This document shows positions 24,315 through 43,179 of a stretch of 64,000 bases of DNA, in pieces. The notes under the pieces were generated by a model that was not told the origin of the DNA, ran no database searches, and worked only from the letters and a program-made list of their open reading frames with translations. The position numbers were made by a program, and so were the translations under genes. How positions within the stretch are numbered: position 1 is the first letter of the stretch; the number at the start of each line of letters is the position of its first letter. Location of the stretch: contig CM072876.1 in assembly GCA_036937835.1 (NCBI GenBank), forward strand, positions 1,373,501 to 1,437,500, read 5' to 3'. Source of the stretch: Pampus argenteus (Eukaryota; Chordata; Actinopteri; Scombriformes; Stromateidae).

Positions 24315-27300
24315 CTGCGTGTTTGAATTAAAGGAAAGATGCAACTATTTCCTGAAGCTCTGGAAGAACTTGAACTGCACACTTTCTGGTGTATTTTACA
24401 TAAAGTCATTTGTGCCACATGGATAACAACTTATTATGAAACCTCTAAAAACACATCTTCTAATACTACATATAAATAACAGTATGAAATCTATGTTATT
24501 CACTTTTATCTTTCTATCTTCCCGTTTTACCTTCAACCAGTTTTCTCACTGAATAAACATCAGTGTGGTTGATTATATTGTCTGATACTGCAGGTAAGAA
24601 TCAGCACTCATAGACAGTTATTTCTTTAACATTTACATTAACATTAGATTTACTGCATACATCTAATAAAGCGTCTCACCATGTTTTTGGATCCCTGAAT
24701 GTATTTTGCAGCATTTAAAATGCTATTTGTTAAAACCTACGTTTACCTCTCTTTGTTATAATGTTTTGTTTTTAATTATTGATTGATTTTCATTGATTTC
24801 CAAACACATGTTTAAATGTTTAGCTGTCAATGACGTTAAATCTGTTAAAACTCAGATCTAATCTTTCATGTTGTGTTGTTAAAAATGAAGATGGCAGCAA
24901 ATCTGTTTAAAGATAAATCTCATAAAGTAAATCTCTATTAAAAGTACTGATTCATATGAGGCCCCAAACTCTTTATGTCATTGGCTGAGTTCAGGATGGT
25001 TTAATGCCGTATATTATACAAACAATGAAAAATATAAATATAAATACTGATTACAATCCATATTAAAAATAAAGAAGAATATTACCAGATTAATACTTAA
25101 AGAAAAGCTTGGGTCAGATACTTCCTGGAGTCAGTTGAACAGCAGCACAGTCAGACAGACAAATGCAAAAATGCTTTTAGGCAGAAGCTGCTTGGGCGTC
25201 GACCCTCCCTCAACATCCAGTCAGTGTTGACGTCTGTGCCAAAATTATAGACAGACATAATCTGGAGGTGTTTATTTTAAGATTAGTGTATTCCCAGGCC
25301 CCAGATGGCCCCAAGTACACTAACACTGGAAAAAATTGCCACTCTTTCCATCTTTGCTGAATCTGTTTATGTGTGTTTATCTCATTGACAAAAATACAGC
25401 TTGTCGGACTGGGAGACTTTCTGCTTGAACTTCTCCGTCCTACACACAGCCGAGAAGAAGAAGAAGAAGAAGTCTGATTGCTTTAAATATGTTCACTTTA
25501 TTCATTATTCTGTGAAATGAAACCAAGATGAGCACCAAGTACCTCTTCTAGTCACGTCTAAAGGCCGGATTGTGTATATCTGTTCCCAGAAGACACACTT
25601 GAAGACGACTGAGCATAGCAGCACACTTTAGAGGTCAAAGGTCAAGGGTCCATGTAAACAAATGGAGATATTTTTACACACATTGTATCCTCGAGCTCAT
25701 TTTTTGAATATTTTAACTTGTGCCTTGTTAATAACTTCTTCCTCTTCTTCTGTGATGTATAAAACTCTCATAAAACATTGCTTCAAAAGTTGTTATATTC
25801 TGTGGAAAAGATTTCAGACGCTAACAAGCACTTCATCTGAAGCACGCTGACACCTGAAGACATCTGTGTTTACGTTCAATATTTCCGTTTACCTGTTTTA
25901 CTGTTTCTTTCTATCTTTGTCTCAAAAAGGAAAAAATATATATATATATTTAATTTTTGTGTTTTATTCTCAGTTCCACTCAAAAGGCCATCAAATGTCA
26001 GCTCCTCCAGTATCTCAGTGCCAAGAATGTACAGAGCGATGCTGACGGGAGCTGCGGAGCATCACTTAACATTCCCTGTGAAGAGCTGTGCTGTCAGGCA
26101 GCGTAACCTAACAACCACACAGAGGAAACAAACACAGCTGAAGGGTAACACTGATAAATGCACCAGAGCTGACATTGCTAGGATTTAGGATTAATCACAT
26201 TTCCAAACCTGTAATGACACATACTGTATCTGTAGAGCGGATTGCATCTGACACATTTAAATTTAGACCACAAATGCAACACATAAATGCAGTGATGATA
26301 TGTGGGCCGCCTGTATTCCAGTAAGTCCACGTATGATGATAAATGGCATTCATATGTGGAGTGGAACGACAACAGGAAGTCCCTAAAATAACCTAAAAAT
26401 AATGAACATTTTGTTTGTATTATTTAGGAAATATGTGTGTTACAGTTTCATGACAATATTCTCAACTTTTGTGAAGCGATGGATGGAAAGTTTGGAGAAG
26501 CACCGAAGCACTCAGCCATTAGTCTGTGAGGACAACAGCTATTTATACCAGATTTCATAATAATGTGTGTTGAATATCCACCTCTTGACCAAAGATGGAC
26601 AGACAGATACAAACCAATAATATGCAGATTATTATAAATATAAAGAGTAAAGTGGGACTGTTAGTAGAAAAGAGCTACAAGGACTCCAGATATTAATGAA
26701 TGATGATGAGAACTAAAACATGAATTTTATAAGGTGATATGTCATCATGTATATGTTGTGTTCATATATATAACTATATATAACATGTTTATATATAAGT
26801 AATATATGTATATATGTAGTTTTAATGATGCAGCTGGTAACTGTAATACTGTTGTTCATTTTTAACTGGTAACAATGCATCATATTTTATTATATTTTTG
26901 CATTGCTGTGCATATTTTACTACAACTGTCTGATAAATGTAGAAAATATAAAGTAGCAGAAAATAGAAATAAAGTACACGAACACATTCATTGATTACTG
27001 TAAATGTACTTTTTTTTTTGCACATCTGTTAGAAGATACAAGGATGTTATATGAAATATAATGAGTCAATTTATTTTTTATTAAAGTTAAAGTTCATATA
27101 AATATTTTAAACAAAAAGCAGATTTTTTTTTACAGCCTTTGGATTTGATGAATTGATCTGTAAAAACGTTTTACCTGTTTATGAATATGAAATATAGATT
27201 TGTAATTTATAGCTGATACATTAAATTTAAGGTTATATTCTAGTACACGTTTCTAATATTATAGATACATACCAGAAGACGAGCAGCACCAATCTACAGC

Positions 27301-27339
27301 TGATCAATATCAATACGTTTTGTACCATTTCACAGCTAC

Positions 27340-27537
27340 TGGTGCATGACGTCACCGCGGGGGCGGGGTTATGCAAATGAAGGGGGACAAGGCAAAGGGA
27401 GGATGCGAGCGTCGGCGTCTCCCTTCATCCTCACCATCATCGTCCTCACCATCCTCGTCCTCATCATCCTCATCCTCTGAGGTGTGTCTGCTGCAGACGG
27501 ACACACGGACCTCTGTCTCCTCTCTGATAAACGGAAC
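27340..27537 (+). promoter_or_regulatory. Promoter of crip2-like gene
   Basis: Three textbook sites in 32 bp: CRE tgacgtca at 27347-27354, GC box gggggcgggg at 27359-27368, and octamer atgcaaat at 27371-27378. They lie 160-190 bp upstream of the start codon. A pyrimidine-rich (tcctcatc)n-like stretch at 27418-27480 probably belongs to the 5'UTR. Confidence 0.65.
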
Positions 27538-32693
<5,156 letters not shown>

Positions 32694-34319
32694 GCCCAGA
32701 GAAAGAAGCAGCTTCTGCAGTCATGGTGACAAACGATATGTACTGCACTCACTGGGAGGGATGTTTAGATGTTTATGTTGTATTTGTATATTGTTTATAC
32801 ATCTATTTTTTGTACTGACAACCCTTTAATATGTCCTCCCATGTGAGTTTCAGATTTGCCTTTAAGTTTCTTGGTTCTCTTTGCCAAATAATTAGCCTGT
32901 TACGTAGTGGATTAAAGCACCTGTGTCTTTTCACTCTTGATTAATAGTTTTTCAGACTTTTTGTGCACTTACAACATGTAATGTATGAAAGAAAAAGTAC
33001 CAGCCCACCAATTTATTGTCAGTGTTTCTTGAATGAGATCATCCAGGCTCTATAAATAAGGATGACTGTGTAGACTAAGATGTACACAAAGATTACTGAA
33101 TGGTAAGAAGGTGAGTTTGGGGTCAACAGCTTGTCACGTTTTCTACAGTAAAACTGTGTGATACCAAAACTGTGTTCAGTGTCTGTGACTTGTTACAAAA
33201 CAGCAGCAATATGTATAATTATGCAAAAATATTATTCATACACAAGAGAAAAACCAATGTTAGGACTGAAAACAATGATAAATGTATTTAATTCATCTGT
33301 CAGTTTTAAAAGTCATGAAAATGTCATAAATTTGCCGGTTTCATGTCTCAGAGACAACACAATGTCTTCAAATCACAACAGTTCAAATTTATCAAGTCTT
33401 TTCTTGATAAATGACAATTAATCAATAATCAGAATTGTTGCTGCTGCAGTTTTAAATCTTTTTATTTATGAGGTCATTAAACCTACAGCACACACAAAAA
33501 CTCAACGTTATTCACAGGATCATGGAGACATATTGCAAAGGAAAAAGGGCTGTTTCAGCAAAATGAGCCTAAACGCTGGAAGTGTGTGTGGTGCAGTGAT
33601 CTGAAGGCAGACGTGGTGTGACCCCTGCAGCTCTCTGAATGAAGTCTCTGAATGATTTATAGTGTTTTTGTTTTTATTTTTTTATGTTTTACAGTCGTGC
33701 TCCGCCTCAGAAAAGCGCGACCAAATAAAACGTTAAAGCGTCACCGACAGAATGCAGCCAGAAACGCCCTTTACGGGAAACAGGAGACCTGTCAAGTTAG
33801 ACGGATTAATACCGGAAGTATAAAAATAAAGCTGCAGGACCTGCCAATAACAACACAGTATCAGTATGTTGTTTTTAATGCTATTTTAATGAGATTACTG
33901 CAGCACCACAACACCAAACTAATTTATTATACATGCAAACTTGATTCTGATTATGCACACATATGTAATAATAATCAAAATGTATAATATAGATGATAAT
34001 TATAAAATAATACTGACAGGGACCATTCTTCCATCATGTTCAACCCAGTGGGAGTTTACATTCTACAGTTAATGATTTAGGTATTTTATATGCTGATTCC
34101 AGAAAGAAAATATAATAAAATTTGACAGTTTTTAGTAAAATATATATATATCATATCATATATGGTCTATGATAGAAGTAGAAGTATAGATAGAAGTATA
34201 TTGGTCTAATTTCTGTCAGTTTAGAGGTCATTGACGTAACCACTGCTTTAGCTGATATATGTATTATGTTTGTTTAGTTTACATTCTTCTTCGTTGGTCA
34301 TCATATTCTGGGGAGTCTT
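32694..34319. other. LIM gene 3'UTR and intergenic sequence
   Basis: The first few hundred bases are likely 3'UTR (ATTAAA at 32911-32916). The rest is AT-rich with no recognised gene; a plus-strand frame at 33652-33987 has no domain. Confidence 0.45.
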
Positions 34320-34640
34320 ATTTTGAAATACAATACCGGAAGTTAACATATGTGTTACTTCCTCTTCTTCGTTGACAAACTCGGGAGCTACCAACGCGCC
34401 ATCACGGGATTAGACGTCCGACGGTTTTTAACAGCAAAAGTAAATAAAACCCGACATTTTTAAACACTGGAGCTTCTGAGGCGACAACTTAACGTCACGT
34501 CCGTTACGTTTGTCTTCAACTCGGAGGAGAAAGTTTACTATCCGCCCGCCAAGAAGCGTCTCCAGGCCGCTGTTAGCTTGTGACGTTGTTAGCCGCGGAG
34601 GAATTTCACAGCCTGTTTATGTTTTCGCCAGTTCAGAGAA
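34320..34640 (+). promoter_or_regulatory. pnrc1 promoter and 5'UTR
   Basis: CpG content rises from about 34380. An ETS-type accggaag lies at about 34335-34342, with further cttcctc sites nearby. No TATA box. It leads directly into the ATG at 34641. Confidence 0.45.
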
Positions 34641-36619
34641 ATGTTGGACGGATCTCCGGCTCACAGCGGTGAGGCCAACATCGGCAACGTCGAAAACAAC
34701 AACCCGGTCACCGGCAGCGATGGGCTGAACACGGGCAACAAGGCGAAGCAGGCGATCCTGAAGAAAGGAGCGAAGAAGCTGCGGCACAAACCTCCGAGAA
34801 ACAGCGTCAACATCCGCCTGACCGACAACAACAACAACAGTGTGACGGCGTCAACAGCAGCTCAGCTCGGTACCGAGCCGCCTGCCGGTACCGAGCCCGC
34901 ACTGAGCCTGCATCATCTCAAACAGGAAGCCCGGAAAGAGGTAAACAACACACAACAAAAGATGTTTACCACCGTAAACACAACGTTAGTGGGATTAAAA
35001 CAAAACTGTCTAACTGAATATGACACACAGGTTTAAATTATAACTAGAAAGCAGATATAATCACATAATCCCCTGAAACATTAGTCGATTAATCAATAAA
35101 TCAGTTTGACTTCAGTTAAATGGAATTGATTAAAGGTTTTATTATTATTGTTTATTATTATTATTTAGTATTTTGGTGCAGAAAACTTTTGTTTCTTTAG
35201 CCCAAGATGACGTCTTTAAATGTCTTTTATTAAAACAGTTGGGGCTTAATTTAATTTATCGATTAATCAACTAATCATTGCAGAACTAGTCCTCCATTGT
35301 TGTTCAGATAAAACCAGACATTATAAGACAATAACTCGCATGTTACAGACCAAATATCATTTATAGACATGCAGAAAATAACTGTATGAGTTGACAATAA
35401 TCACAACTTCAGTTTTACTTTCATAGTAATAAACTCTGATTCAAATCCAGTGTTCACATCTTATAGAACTAAAGTGGTTTAATGGTGATTAAATCTTCGG
35501 TTGTGAAATGACGCAGTTACTAATCAGTGAGGTGAAGAGTCGGAAGCAGACGTGTGCTGAACATGTCTGGTTTCCTCTTTCTGTCGGACGCTTCAGGCAG
35601 AAAAACGCAGGTTGTTGGTTGTTGGCAGGTTTGACTGTAACATAAAAGACGAGAGGAAGACGATGAGGTGTGATTATTGATTTGAAGTTACATAACCACT
35701 AAACCCACACATGCTTCTCACAAAACAAAAACTGATTTCTAAGCGACATACTCGGTGCATTTACATGCATATAAAAGGAGGAGTTCACAATTTTTCCAGT
35801 TTTAACAACATACACACACATCAAATACCAAAAAAAAGAGTCAGGAAGCAGCATCTTCTGTCACTAAAGATCTGGTTCATGTAAACACACATACGGTAGC
35901 AATATGGCTAAAAAATAACACTATATATTAATAAATAACCTTTGTTTTTATAATAATGTATTAATGCTGTGAACTGACTTCCTGTTTAATCAGCACTTCA
36001 TATTAGAAATTAAAGATTTAAATCATTGAATTAAAGTTTCTCCACATCAGTTGAAAACTATAAAGACTTGAGAGTTAAAGTTTTTCTATTTAAACTTTAA
36101 CGCTCACCATGAGGACGTCGTCATTGACCGTTTGTTTCTGTTTCACAGCTGCTGAAGTCAAAAGGGGGCAGATTGGAGCGAGGGGTCGTGCTGTCAGGCG
36201 GCCAACCCTCCTGCAACCTGGTTGGTCACGATCAAATCACCCGAAACGTGAACGTTCGGAGCCACAAGCAGGCCCAAAGCGCCGGGGCTTCTCATGCCAT
36301 GAGGAGGAAAGACAACAGCAGCCCCAACAAGCCGTCGTCTCTCCACCAGCCGGCTCTCCGGGAGCAGAAGAAACCCCTCCACGCATCCAACAACGTGAAG
36401 ATCTTGAACGCACTGCCTGACGGACCCGCGTTCGAATACCTCAAAGATGGCGAGAAAGTGTACGCTGGAGCTAAGTTCAGTGAGCCGCCCTCACCGAGTG
36501 TCTTACCCAAACCGCCCAGTCACTGGGTCGGAGAAAACGAGCCTCAGCGGAGCAGCCAAAGCCGAGAGCAAATGTCTGTTCATTTAAAGTCGCTGCTGAA
36601 GGTCCAAGATAAAGTGTGA
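34641..36619 (+). CDS. pnrc1: Proline-rich nuclear receptor coactivator 1
   Basis: Nuclear protein that binds nuclear receptors and, in the PNRC family, links UPF1 with the decapping factor DCP1A. Two exons: 34641-34940 (100 codons, phase 0, gtaaac donor) and 36149-36619, giving 256 aa. The family signature lies near the C-terminus at residues 205-226 (YAGAKFSEPPSPSVLPKPPS then HW), which contains the SH3/EVH1-type Pro-rich motif. It is followed by an LxxLL-like NR box, LKSLL, at 246-250. The N-terminal part is basic and low complexity (KKGAKKLRHKPPRNS), as in PNRC1. The tail REQMSVHLKSLLKVQ and the overall length fit PNRC1 rather than the 139-aa PNRC2. Human PNRC1 is at 6q15, consistent with the chromosome 6 neighbourhood. 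Confidence 0.88.
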
Positions 36620-39608
36620 CGGTGCTCTGGATGTTCAAGTCCCGCCACACACGTGACCCAACGTCAACACCTGGAACATTAGTATTAAATTAAATTAAGT
36701 TTGGCCTTTAACACGTTGCAATACAATGTAGGAAGTTTTTATTCGCTGCAGTACATTTTCCTGCCAACATGCTGCCTGCATTTCCGAACAGCTCAGAGCC
36801 TCCACGTTGCTGCTGGAGACGCGACCGTCACGCTGCGTACGTCGGTCGCCAAACAGGAAACGTGCTTTTTGATTTGAATTGAGGCTGAAGTCGTCTCCGG
36901 TGGCAACACAGTCGTTTGCATTATGCAAAGCACTTTCTTAGTGAACCCTTTTGAAAAGGCAGCCATGTGGCGATTGACTTTTTAAAAGAGCTTGTGTAAA
37001 TGTACATAATATATTTGTGTATATTTTTCCTGTTATTTTAACTGAGATTCTAGTTTTGTTACTGAGGTTTTTCCAAATAAGAAAAAAAAAAAAAAAAAGC
37101 TGAAAAGTCGCCTGCGAACTGTCGGCACGGTGGACGTAAGAAAGACTTTTCTTACCGATTTGCACTGAAAACTAAAATCGGGACGGACGGGAAACGTAAC
37201 TTTGATTGTTCCGAAGCTTGACCGGCCACTGATTTCACCAGCCAGGTTAAAGCAGAGGAGATAACGGACGATAGCAGACAAACCCAAAGCTTTCTTTCTC
37301 TTCCCTGAACACGGGTCCAAATCAGGACTGTGAAGCTGTCGGAGCCTCAGCACACTGAAGAGAAGATGACGATGTGAAACGTGTCACAACCAGCTGCTGC
37401 AGAAAGCATCCAGCATCCAGACCGAGTGCTTTGTCTTTTTTTTACAACCTTATTGCACTGACTCGTCCACTTTAAGCCATCTGACTTTTAAAACTTATCT
37501 GTTTCTGTCTTTACGTCCTCGATAAGATTCACCCCCCCTCAAGTCTCCAGAGTGAATCTTACAAACTCCTGCTTGTTGTTTTGTTGTTGTGTTCGGGGGT
37601 CACAGTTCAGGAGCTGCATGGCAGTAAAATTACTATCACATCAATTATTTTAAAAATCAGCAGCACATCTCTCATCACTTCCCTGGATTTTTTTTTTCTA
37701 AATCTAAAAAAGTAAAACGTGTCGTTTCCTCTGAAATGTAGGAACTCTTTCCCTGTTTTATATCATCGAGTATTATTTTTGCAGACAAAATGAGACATTT
37801 CAACAATGTCACTTCCAGTTGATGTTTTCATATTTTAACTATCTTCTGACATTTTATAGTTGGACCAGTTAATTCATCACAATCCGCACATAAAATAGAT
37901 GATTTCATCTGCCGCGCAGCAGACTGGCAGGTACGAGTATCCACGTTATGGACGCTCAGCATTTTAAAACTTGGACGGCTTCTTGTGGACGTGAACTTTC
38001 TTTTTGTCTGTATGATCTGTTTTTTAAACACATAACTCCTATTTCACATACCTCTTCTTTACTTTATTCTTTGTCTGAGATCCTTTTAGAGCACATTATT
38101 TTTTTACAAACAGTACGTGTTGGACTTGAAGCGAACAGTCGTGATTACATCCCACACGTGTGTGTGTGTGTGTGTGTGTTTCCTTCTTTATTTCGTTTCT
38201 GTGCTTTCTGTGGATGCAGGCAGCTGCTGGATCTTGTTTCTTGACCTCTGTGACGTCACATAAATGGAAAATTGTATTACTTTAGCAGCAAAAACTGCCC
38301 GTTTCATTGCAATGTTTTAAAACTTATTTCATTCCAGTTATAAGAACGTGCTGAACACGCCCATGACACAATTTGAAGAAAAAAAAGTTTATTTTATGAA
38401 ACCTTTCATATCCAAATTAAAAATATTAAAATATTGGTTACCCCTAATAACTGTTGAGTCTGTTTATTACACGCTAAGTCACATTAACATGTTTGTGTGT
38501 CCCGATTCAGACGTAGTTTAATTTTCATTTCATTCATTTATTTATTATAACCTGATTATCTGAAAGCTACAAGATGAATCAAATTATAGCATAAATTGTA
38601 CAAAAAGAGGTATAAAGAGAATAATAATAGAAAAGCACAAAATGAATAGTTTTTTAAATATTTAAGAGTTCATTCAGGATTCAGACAGTATGCAGGTATT
38701 GATGACTGTCCGGCTGAAGCTGATTCTCTGTCTCAGGATCAAAAGCTCCATCATTGATACCTGATCGGGAACGACCCGTTTCAGAGACGATGTTACTGAA
38801 CGACTGATTGCAAAACGTGCTGCACGTCTTTCAACACTGATTCTGTTGTAATTAACAAACACTTCCAAAAAATGATGAAATCTTTATTAATAAACTTCTT
38901 GTTTTGACCACTTCCTTCATCAGCCATAGATATATATTTTAATATACATCATAACATAATGGAAGCTGTGTGTCGCAACTTAATAAAAAAACCCAAAATG
39001 AACTTCAGCCGATATTAAAGATCGACTAAAACTATATATGCTTATTTCTAATGTATTCTAACGTTTTATTTTTAATATCTATTCTCTATTTTTGAATGTT
39101 TTTCTATTAGTTAATGTGTACCGCACCTGGAGTTACAATCTGTATGAAAAGTGCTGATTGATTTTGCAGAGGTAGAAACTGAAGCAACCTGCCTTATTAG
39201 GTCAAGTTTATCTTCGACATTATGCTCCTAATTTGAAATGTTGAGTCACATCCGAGTGAGTAAATGAATAATATTTTAATATGTTCTTTTTTTACTGTAG
39301 CAGAATAAAAAGGGAAATGACGAATGTTGAATTCATTGCAATGACACAAACTTCTTGAGAGTTTTTTCAACAGAATAAGGAAACGACATGTCGTCATGTC
39401 AAGTTTGTCAACCTGGTTTGTTCCTTTTGTTTTTGTTTGTCTCAGCTTGTTTGTTTCTGCACAGTCTGTCAGTTACGCATCACGAGTTTCTGATTGGATG
39501 AGACGTGCACAACGCATCACACTGAGGCTTCAGTGCACCACATTTACCATGAACACTTACTGGACATTTTTACCTCAGTTCTCAGACAACAAATAACTGG
39601 AAACACAC
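36620..39608. other. pnrc1 3'UTR and intergenic sequence
   Basis: The sequence up to about 38.4 kb has the look of a long 3'UTR (T-runs, ATTAAA near 36690 and 38418). A GT microsatellite lies at 38157-38179. From 38.5 to 39.6 kb it is AT-rich with no gene. Open frames here are short and domainless. Confidence 0.45.
38157..38179. repeat. (GT)n microsatellite
   Basis: About 11 GT units. Confidence 0.9.
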
Positions 39609-40976
39609 TTTAAACTGCTTTACTCTTATTGGATGCTGCAGTTATGTGATATGTTTATTAGTCAATGGAGTAACAGACAAAGGAAATTGTTTATCTTTAA
39701 ATACAAATGAACATTTAAAAGCATTATATGATGAGGACATTATTGTAAACATGAATTATTTTGAAATAGATATTTTATAGATATATAAGATTATATAAGA
39801 TAGAACAGATGTGAGCACCAGCTTCCTTGTAAATGCAAAAACCTTTGAATATGAAGAGAAGTGAAGCTAATATGCTCCACCTACGAAAAGCTACAAGTTT
39901 AACTTACAAGTGAGAAAAAAAGGAGGAGACACGTTGTTCATTACAGGAAGTAGATTGTGTATTTCTGCTTTTTGAGAGTTAAGAGTGAGAGAAGAAGACA
40001 GAGAGAAAGACAGAGAAGCACGATGGTTGAACTCAGATGGATTAAAATGTCTTTATTTCTGATACTGGGGCTTCAGTTTACAGGTAAGATACAAAAAATC
40101 ATTATTACCAGTTAAATATTCTTCATTTTACTGAGACAGTGAAATAAACTGTTTGTTTTTAACATTCACACTACAGTCATATTCTTATTTCACTTCATTT
40201 ATCACATTTCTCATCTTCTCATCAGCTGTAACTGGACTAAATCTCCTCTACATCACTGTCAGAGATGGAGGTGAAGCCACTTTGTCTTGTGAAGATGTGA
40301 CGACTGATCAGGATGAATGTGACAGAACTACCTGGTTCTTCAGTCCTTCAAGAAACACAGCAGCAGTAGAGCTGATTAACCTTGGACAGATTGGTAGAAA
40401 TGTTGGATCTAAATCAGACAGACTGAGTGTTACAGCGACCTGTTCTCTGGTTATAAAGAAGGTCACAGTTGAGGATGCTGGTCTTTACAGCTGCAGACAG
40501 TTTAAATCAGGAGAACAACAATATCGAGACTCTCTGGTTTATCTGTCTGTTGTTACCAGTGAGTATTTACATCATGATGTTTTCAGATCAAACTGTCTTG
40601 TTACAACAATTTAGTGAAACATTACAATAATTATGATGACAGTGATGAAGTTAAATTTACTCTTGTTGTCTTTCTCTCACAATGTCTCCATCTTCACCAG
40701 TGACTGAACATAAGGACGCTGATAAAAGGGAGTTTACCTGCTCTGTGTCGACATTTGGACAGTGTAGACACACAGTGAAGTGGGTGAATCAGAGTAGAGA
40801 TGTTGACAAAAATCACAAAGACTTGATTATATCAGAGTCTACCTGCTCAGCCACTGTGTCCTTGATGACGTCTCATTTTATTTACACATCAATATATAAG
40901 TTTTTGAAGTGTAACGTCACAGATCTCAACAGTGGAAAAGTGCAGCAGTTTACCTTCAGTCGTCAGGTGAAACCAG
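39609..40976 (+). repeat. Segmental duplication, left copy (Ig-receptor B 5' half)
   Basis: From ctttaaactgctttactctt onward, about 410 bp of 5' flank, the signal exon, both introns and the two Ig exons are nearly identical to 46937-48305. Similarity breaks at the left end. Introns are as conserved as exons, so the duplication is recent or homogenised. Confidence 0.9.
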
Positions 40977-42208
40977 GTGAGAAAATGATGAGCTGTTTAA
41001 AATCACTTTATTCTGATGTGAAAATTGTATTTGTTTATTTGATGTGTTTTAAGTTGAAATATTACATCATTGTTTGGTTGCTGCAGATTGTAAACATGAT
41101 GCATTCTGTTAATAAACAGTTTGTGATGTAGTTTGTCCAGGTGGGAACACCACAACAACAACAACAACAACAACTCAGTCAACTACAGAAGATCTAACTG
41201 AAAGCAGGAATGAAACAGGTACGACCACATTAGTGTCTGCTGACAGTTATGATTTGACTGCAAGATAAAATAATTGTTGTATTATTGTGTGTAAATATTT
41301 GAATAGCTGTATTTATTTGTATATATACATATATATCAACACTGGTTCATCAACTCATCAGCAGGAGTTGTGTTTGCAGTTTATATAAGTAGATTTGTTG
41401 AATAATTCAAGCTAAATCTTAATTCTTTTCATCACACTTTTCTGTGATGGAAATGTAATTTTGTCATTTTAATTGTAGTTTTTGTGCAGATTTGACACTT
41501 TTCATATCATGATTCATCTTGTCAAACACAACTGTCAAACAGCATATTGCTGCCACCATAAGAAAAGACAAGTTTTTCAATCTCTCGTATGTCTTCATGA
41601 CACCATTTGCAGAAAACCACTGCAGTACAATTGCAACGTGATCATCTTTTAGTTCTCCTGCGTGTGAACCTGCCAAAATATTTCAAACGTACAGACTTCT
41701 TTCACTGTCATGTTGTTTCTCTCATTAATGCTCCACAGCTCTTTTCGATGGTGTTGCTCTGAACTTCATCATGCTGTTGATGCGTGTGGCTGAACTCGTC
41801 CTCATCACTGTGATTGTTGTTCTTCTCTACAGAGCTCAAGGTCAGAAAATGTACAGCAGCATCTGTTTACAACATCTGATTAACACAAAGTGTAAGTGTA
41901 GAAGTTAATGTTACTCTGTGATTTGTTTTCCAGGGAACAAGAGACCACCTGATGACAACATTGTGAGTTGATGTGTAAAAACCAACAAATAAAGTCCATG
42001 TTACTGTAATGCAGGACTGTGAATGTGTCACCGTCTGTGTCATCAACCCGTCAACTGAGAGGAACAAATTCATTTATTGTTATGTTAGATTATTTCTTTG
42101 TGACTTTGTGCTTCTTTGTGTTGCTTTTCTCAGCAGCACACGGATGTGGATGAAGATGGAGCTGCAGTGAACTATGAAAACTTTGGAGAGTCTTCTGCTT
42201 CTGTGTGA
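40023..42208 (+). CDS. Two-Ig-domain type I membrane receptor, copy B (charged membrane segment)
   Basis: 317 aa. Exons: 40023-40083 (signal), 40226-40558 (V-type Ig), 40701-40976 (second Ig), 41141-41218 (Thr-rich stalk, ACA run), 41739-41840 (membrane), 41934-41962, 42134-42208 (tail). The ectodomain is nearly the same as in A and C with the same four cysteines per domain. The predicted membrane helix, about residues 255-280, contains Arg265 and Glu268 three residues apart, which usually means pairing with an adaptor such as an ITAM-bearing chain. The 34-residue tail has one tyrosine in VNYENF (305-310). This is ITIM-like, with V at -2 and F at +3, and also fits a Grb2-type YxN site. The donor after the membrane exon is a weaker gtcaga. 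The acceptor of the last exon is cagcag, so one Gln is optional. Poly(A) signals AATAAA at 42684 and 42688. Function is inferred from architecture only. Confidence 0.75.
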
Positions 42209-43179
42209 CTCCACTAATCAGCGACTTCCACACCAACATCAGCTCACCAGAGAAATCACTCCCCTGCTCTTATGTCACGAACATCGTCTCAGTTTTACAT
42301 GTTGAATTATTCACACAAAGAAAGAATCATGAGATCGTTGTCATCGTTTGACTCAATAACTGTTTTGTTGTTATTTGTCAAAACAACAAATGTTTGTACT
42401 TTTTGTGAGCCGAGTCATTTTTTATTTTATGAATTTTCCTGCATGATTTCTCAAACGTTTCTCATATTTTGACTCTGGATAAATTTCAGCCCGACTCGTT
42501 TCCTGGCTTCTTTTGAAGCCACAGCAGCTTCGGCTCAGTTTCATGTTTGAGTGTACAGAAAAACTCATGTTAACTTTCATTTAGCATCGTTGTTAACGTG
42601 TCTGTCAGGAGTCCAACGTGTGTTTGGTTTGAATGAGCTTTAAGTCTTACTGTCTTCTCTACTACATCTGATCATAATATGCAAATAAATAAATGTTAAG
42701 CACTTAATTCCACAATTAGTTTGTAATTATTTCATGTACAAACAGTGTGAGATGTGAATATTTGCTAGTTTTCAATGATACTAAACTCAACATCTTTGTT
42801 TTTCATCGCTGGTCATGCAAAACATCTGAATACGCAAACTTAGTCTTAATGGAATAAAGTTCAACATTTTATACACTGAGCAATTGATTATTGAAGACAA
42901 GTTCATGAAATGATAATGAAAATGATTTTTGCATGTTTAAAGTACTCCTATGATGGAATAATACTACCTTGCCCTCCATTTTCTGTGTGCAGTTTGATAA
43001 AAACCAAGTGTTACAACAAATGAGCACAATTTAAGTTAAAACAATCAAAGTCTCAAATCTAGAAGTTCACATTGTTACAGACAGCAGCAGAGATTGTGGA
43101 CCTGAACGCAGAGAGCGGAGGCAGCAAACACTGAAGAATATATAATGTTTATTTAACACAAATTGACTCAAGAAGAATT

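Larger units (their letters stand above)
22950..27300. other. Intergenic region between fabp7 and crip2-like gene
   Basis: No gene is recognised; pkib, a fabp7 neighbour in human, was looked for and not seen. A unique GC-balanced segment at about 23225-23385, with a homeobox-like cactaattact, could be a regulatory element. The rest is AT-rich with small repeats, and no plausible exon was found. Confidence 0.5.

Noticed and set aside
22950..27300. Search for pkib next to fabp7, as in human
   Set aside because: No pseudosubstrate-like Arg-Arg-Asn-Ala motif was seen on either strand; gene absent here or missed because of short exons.
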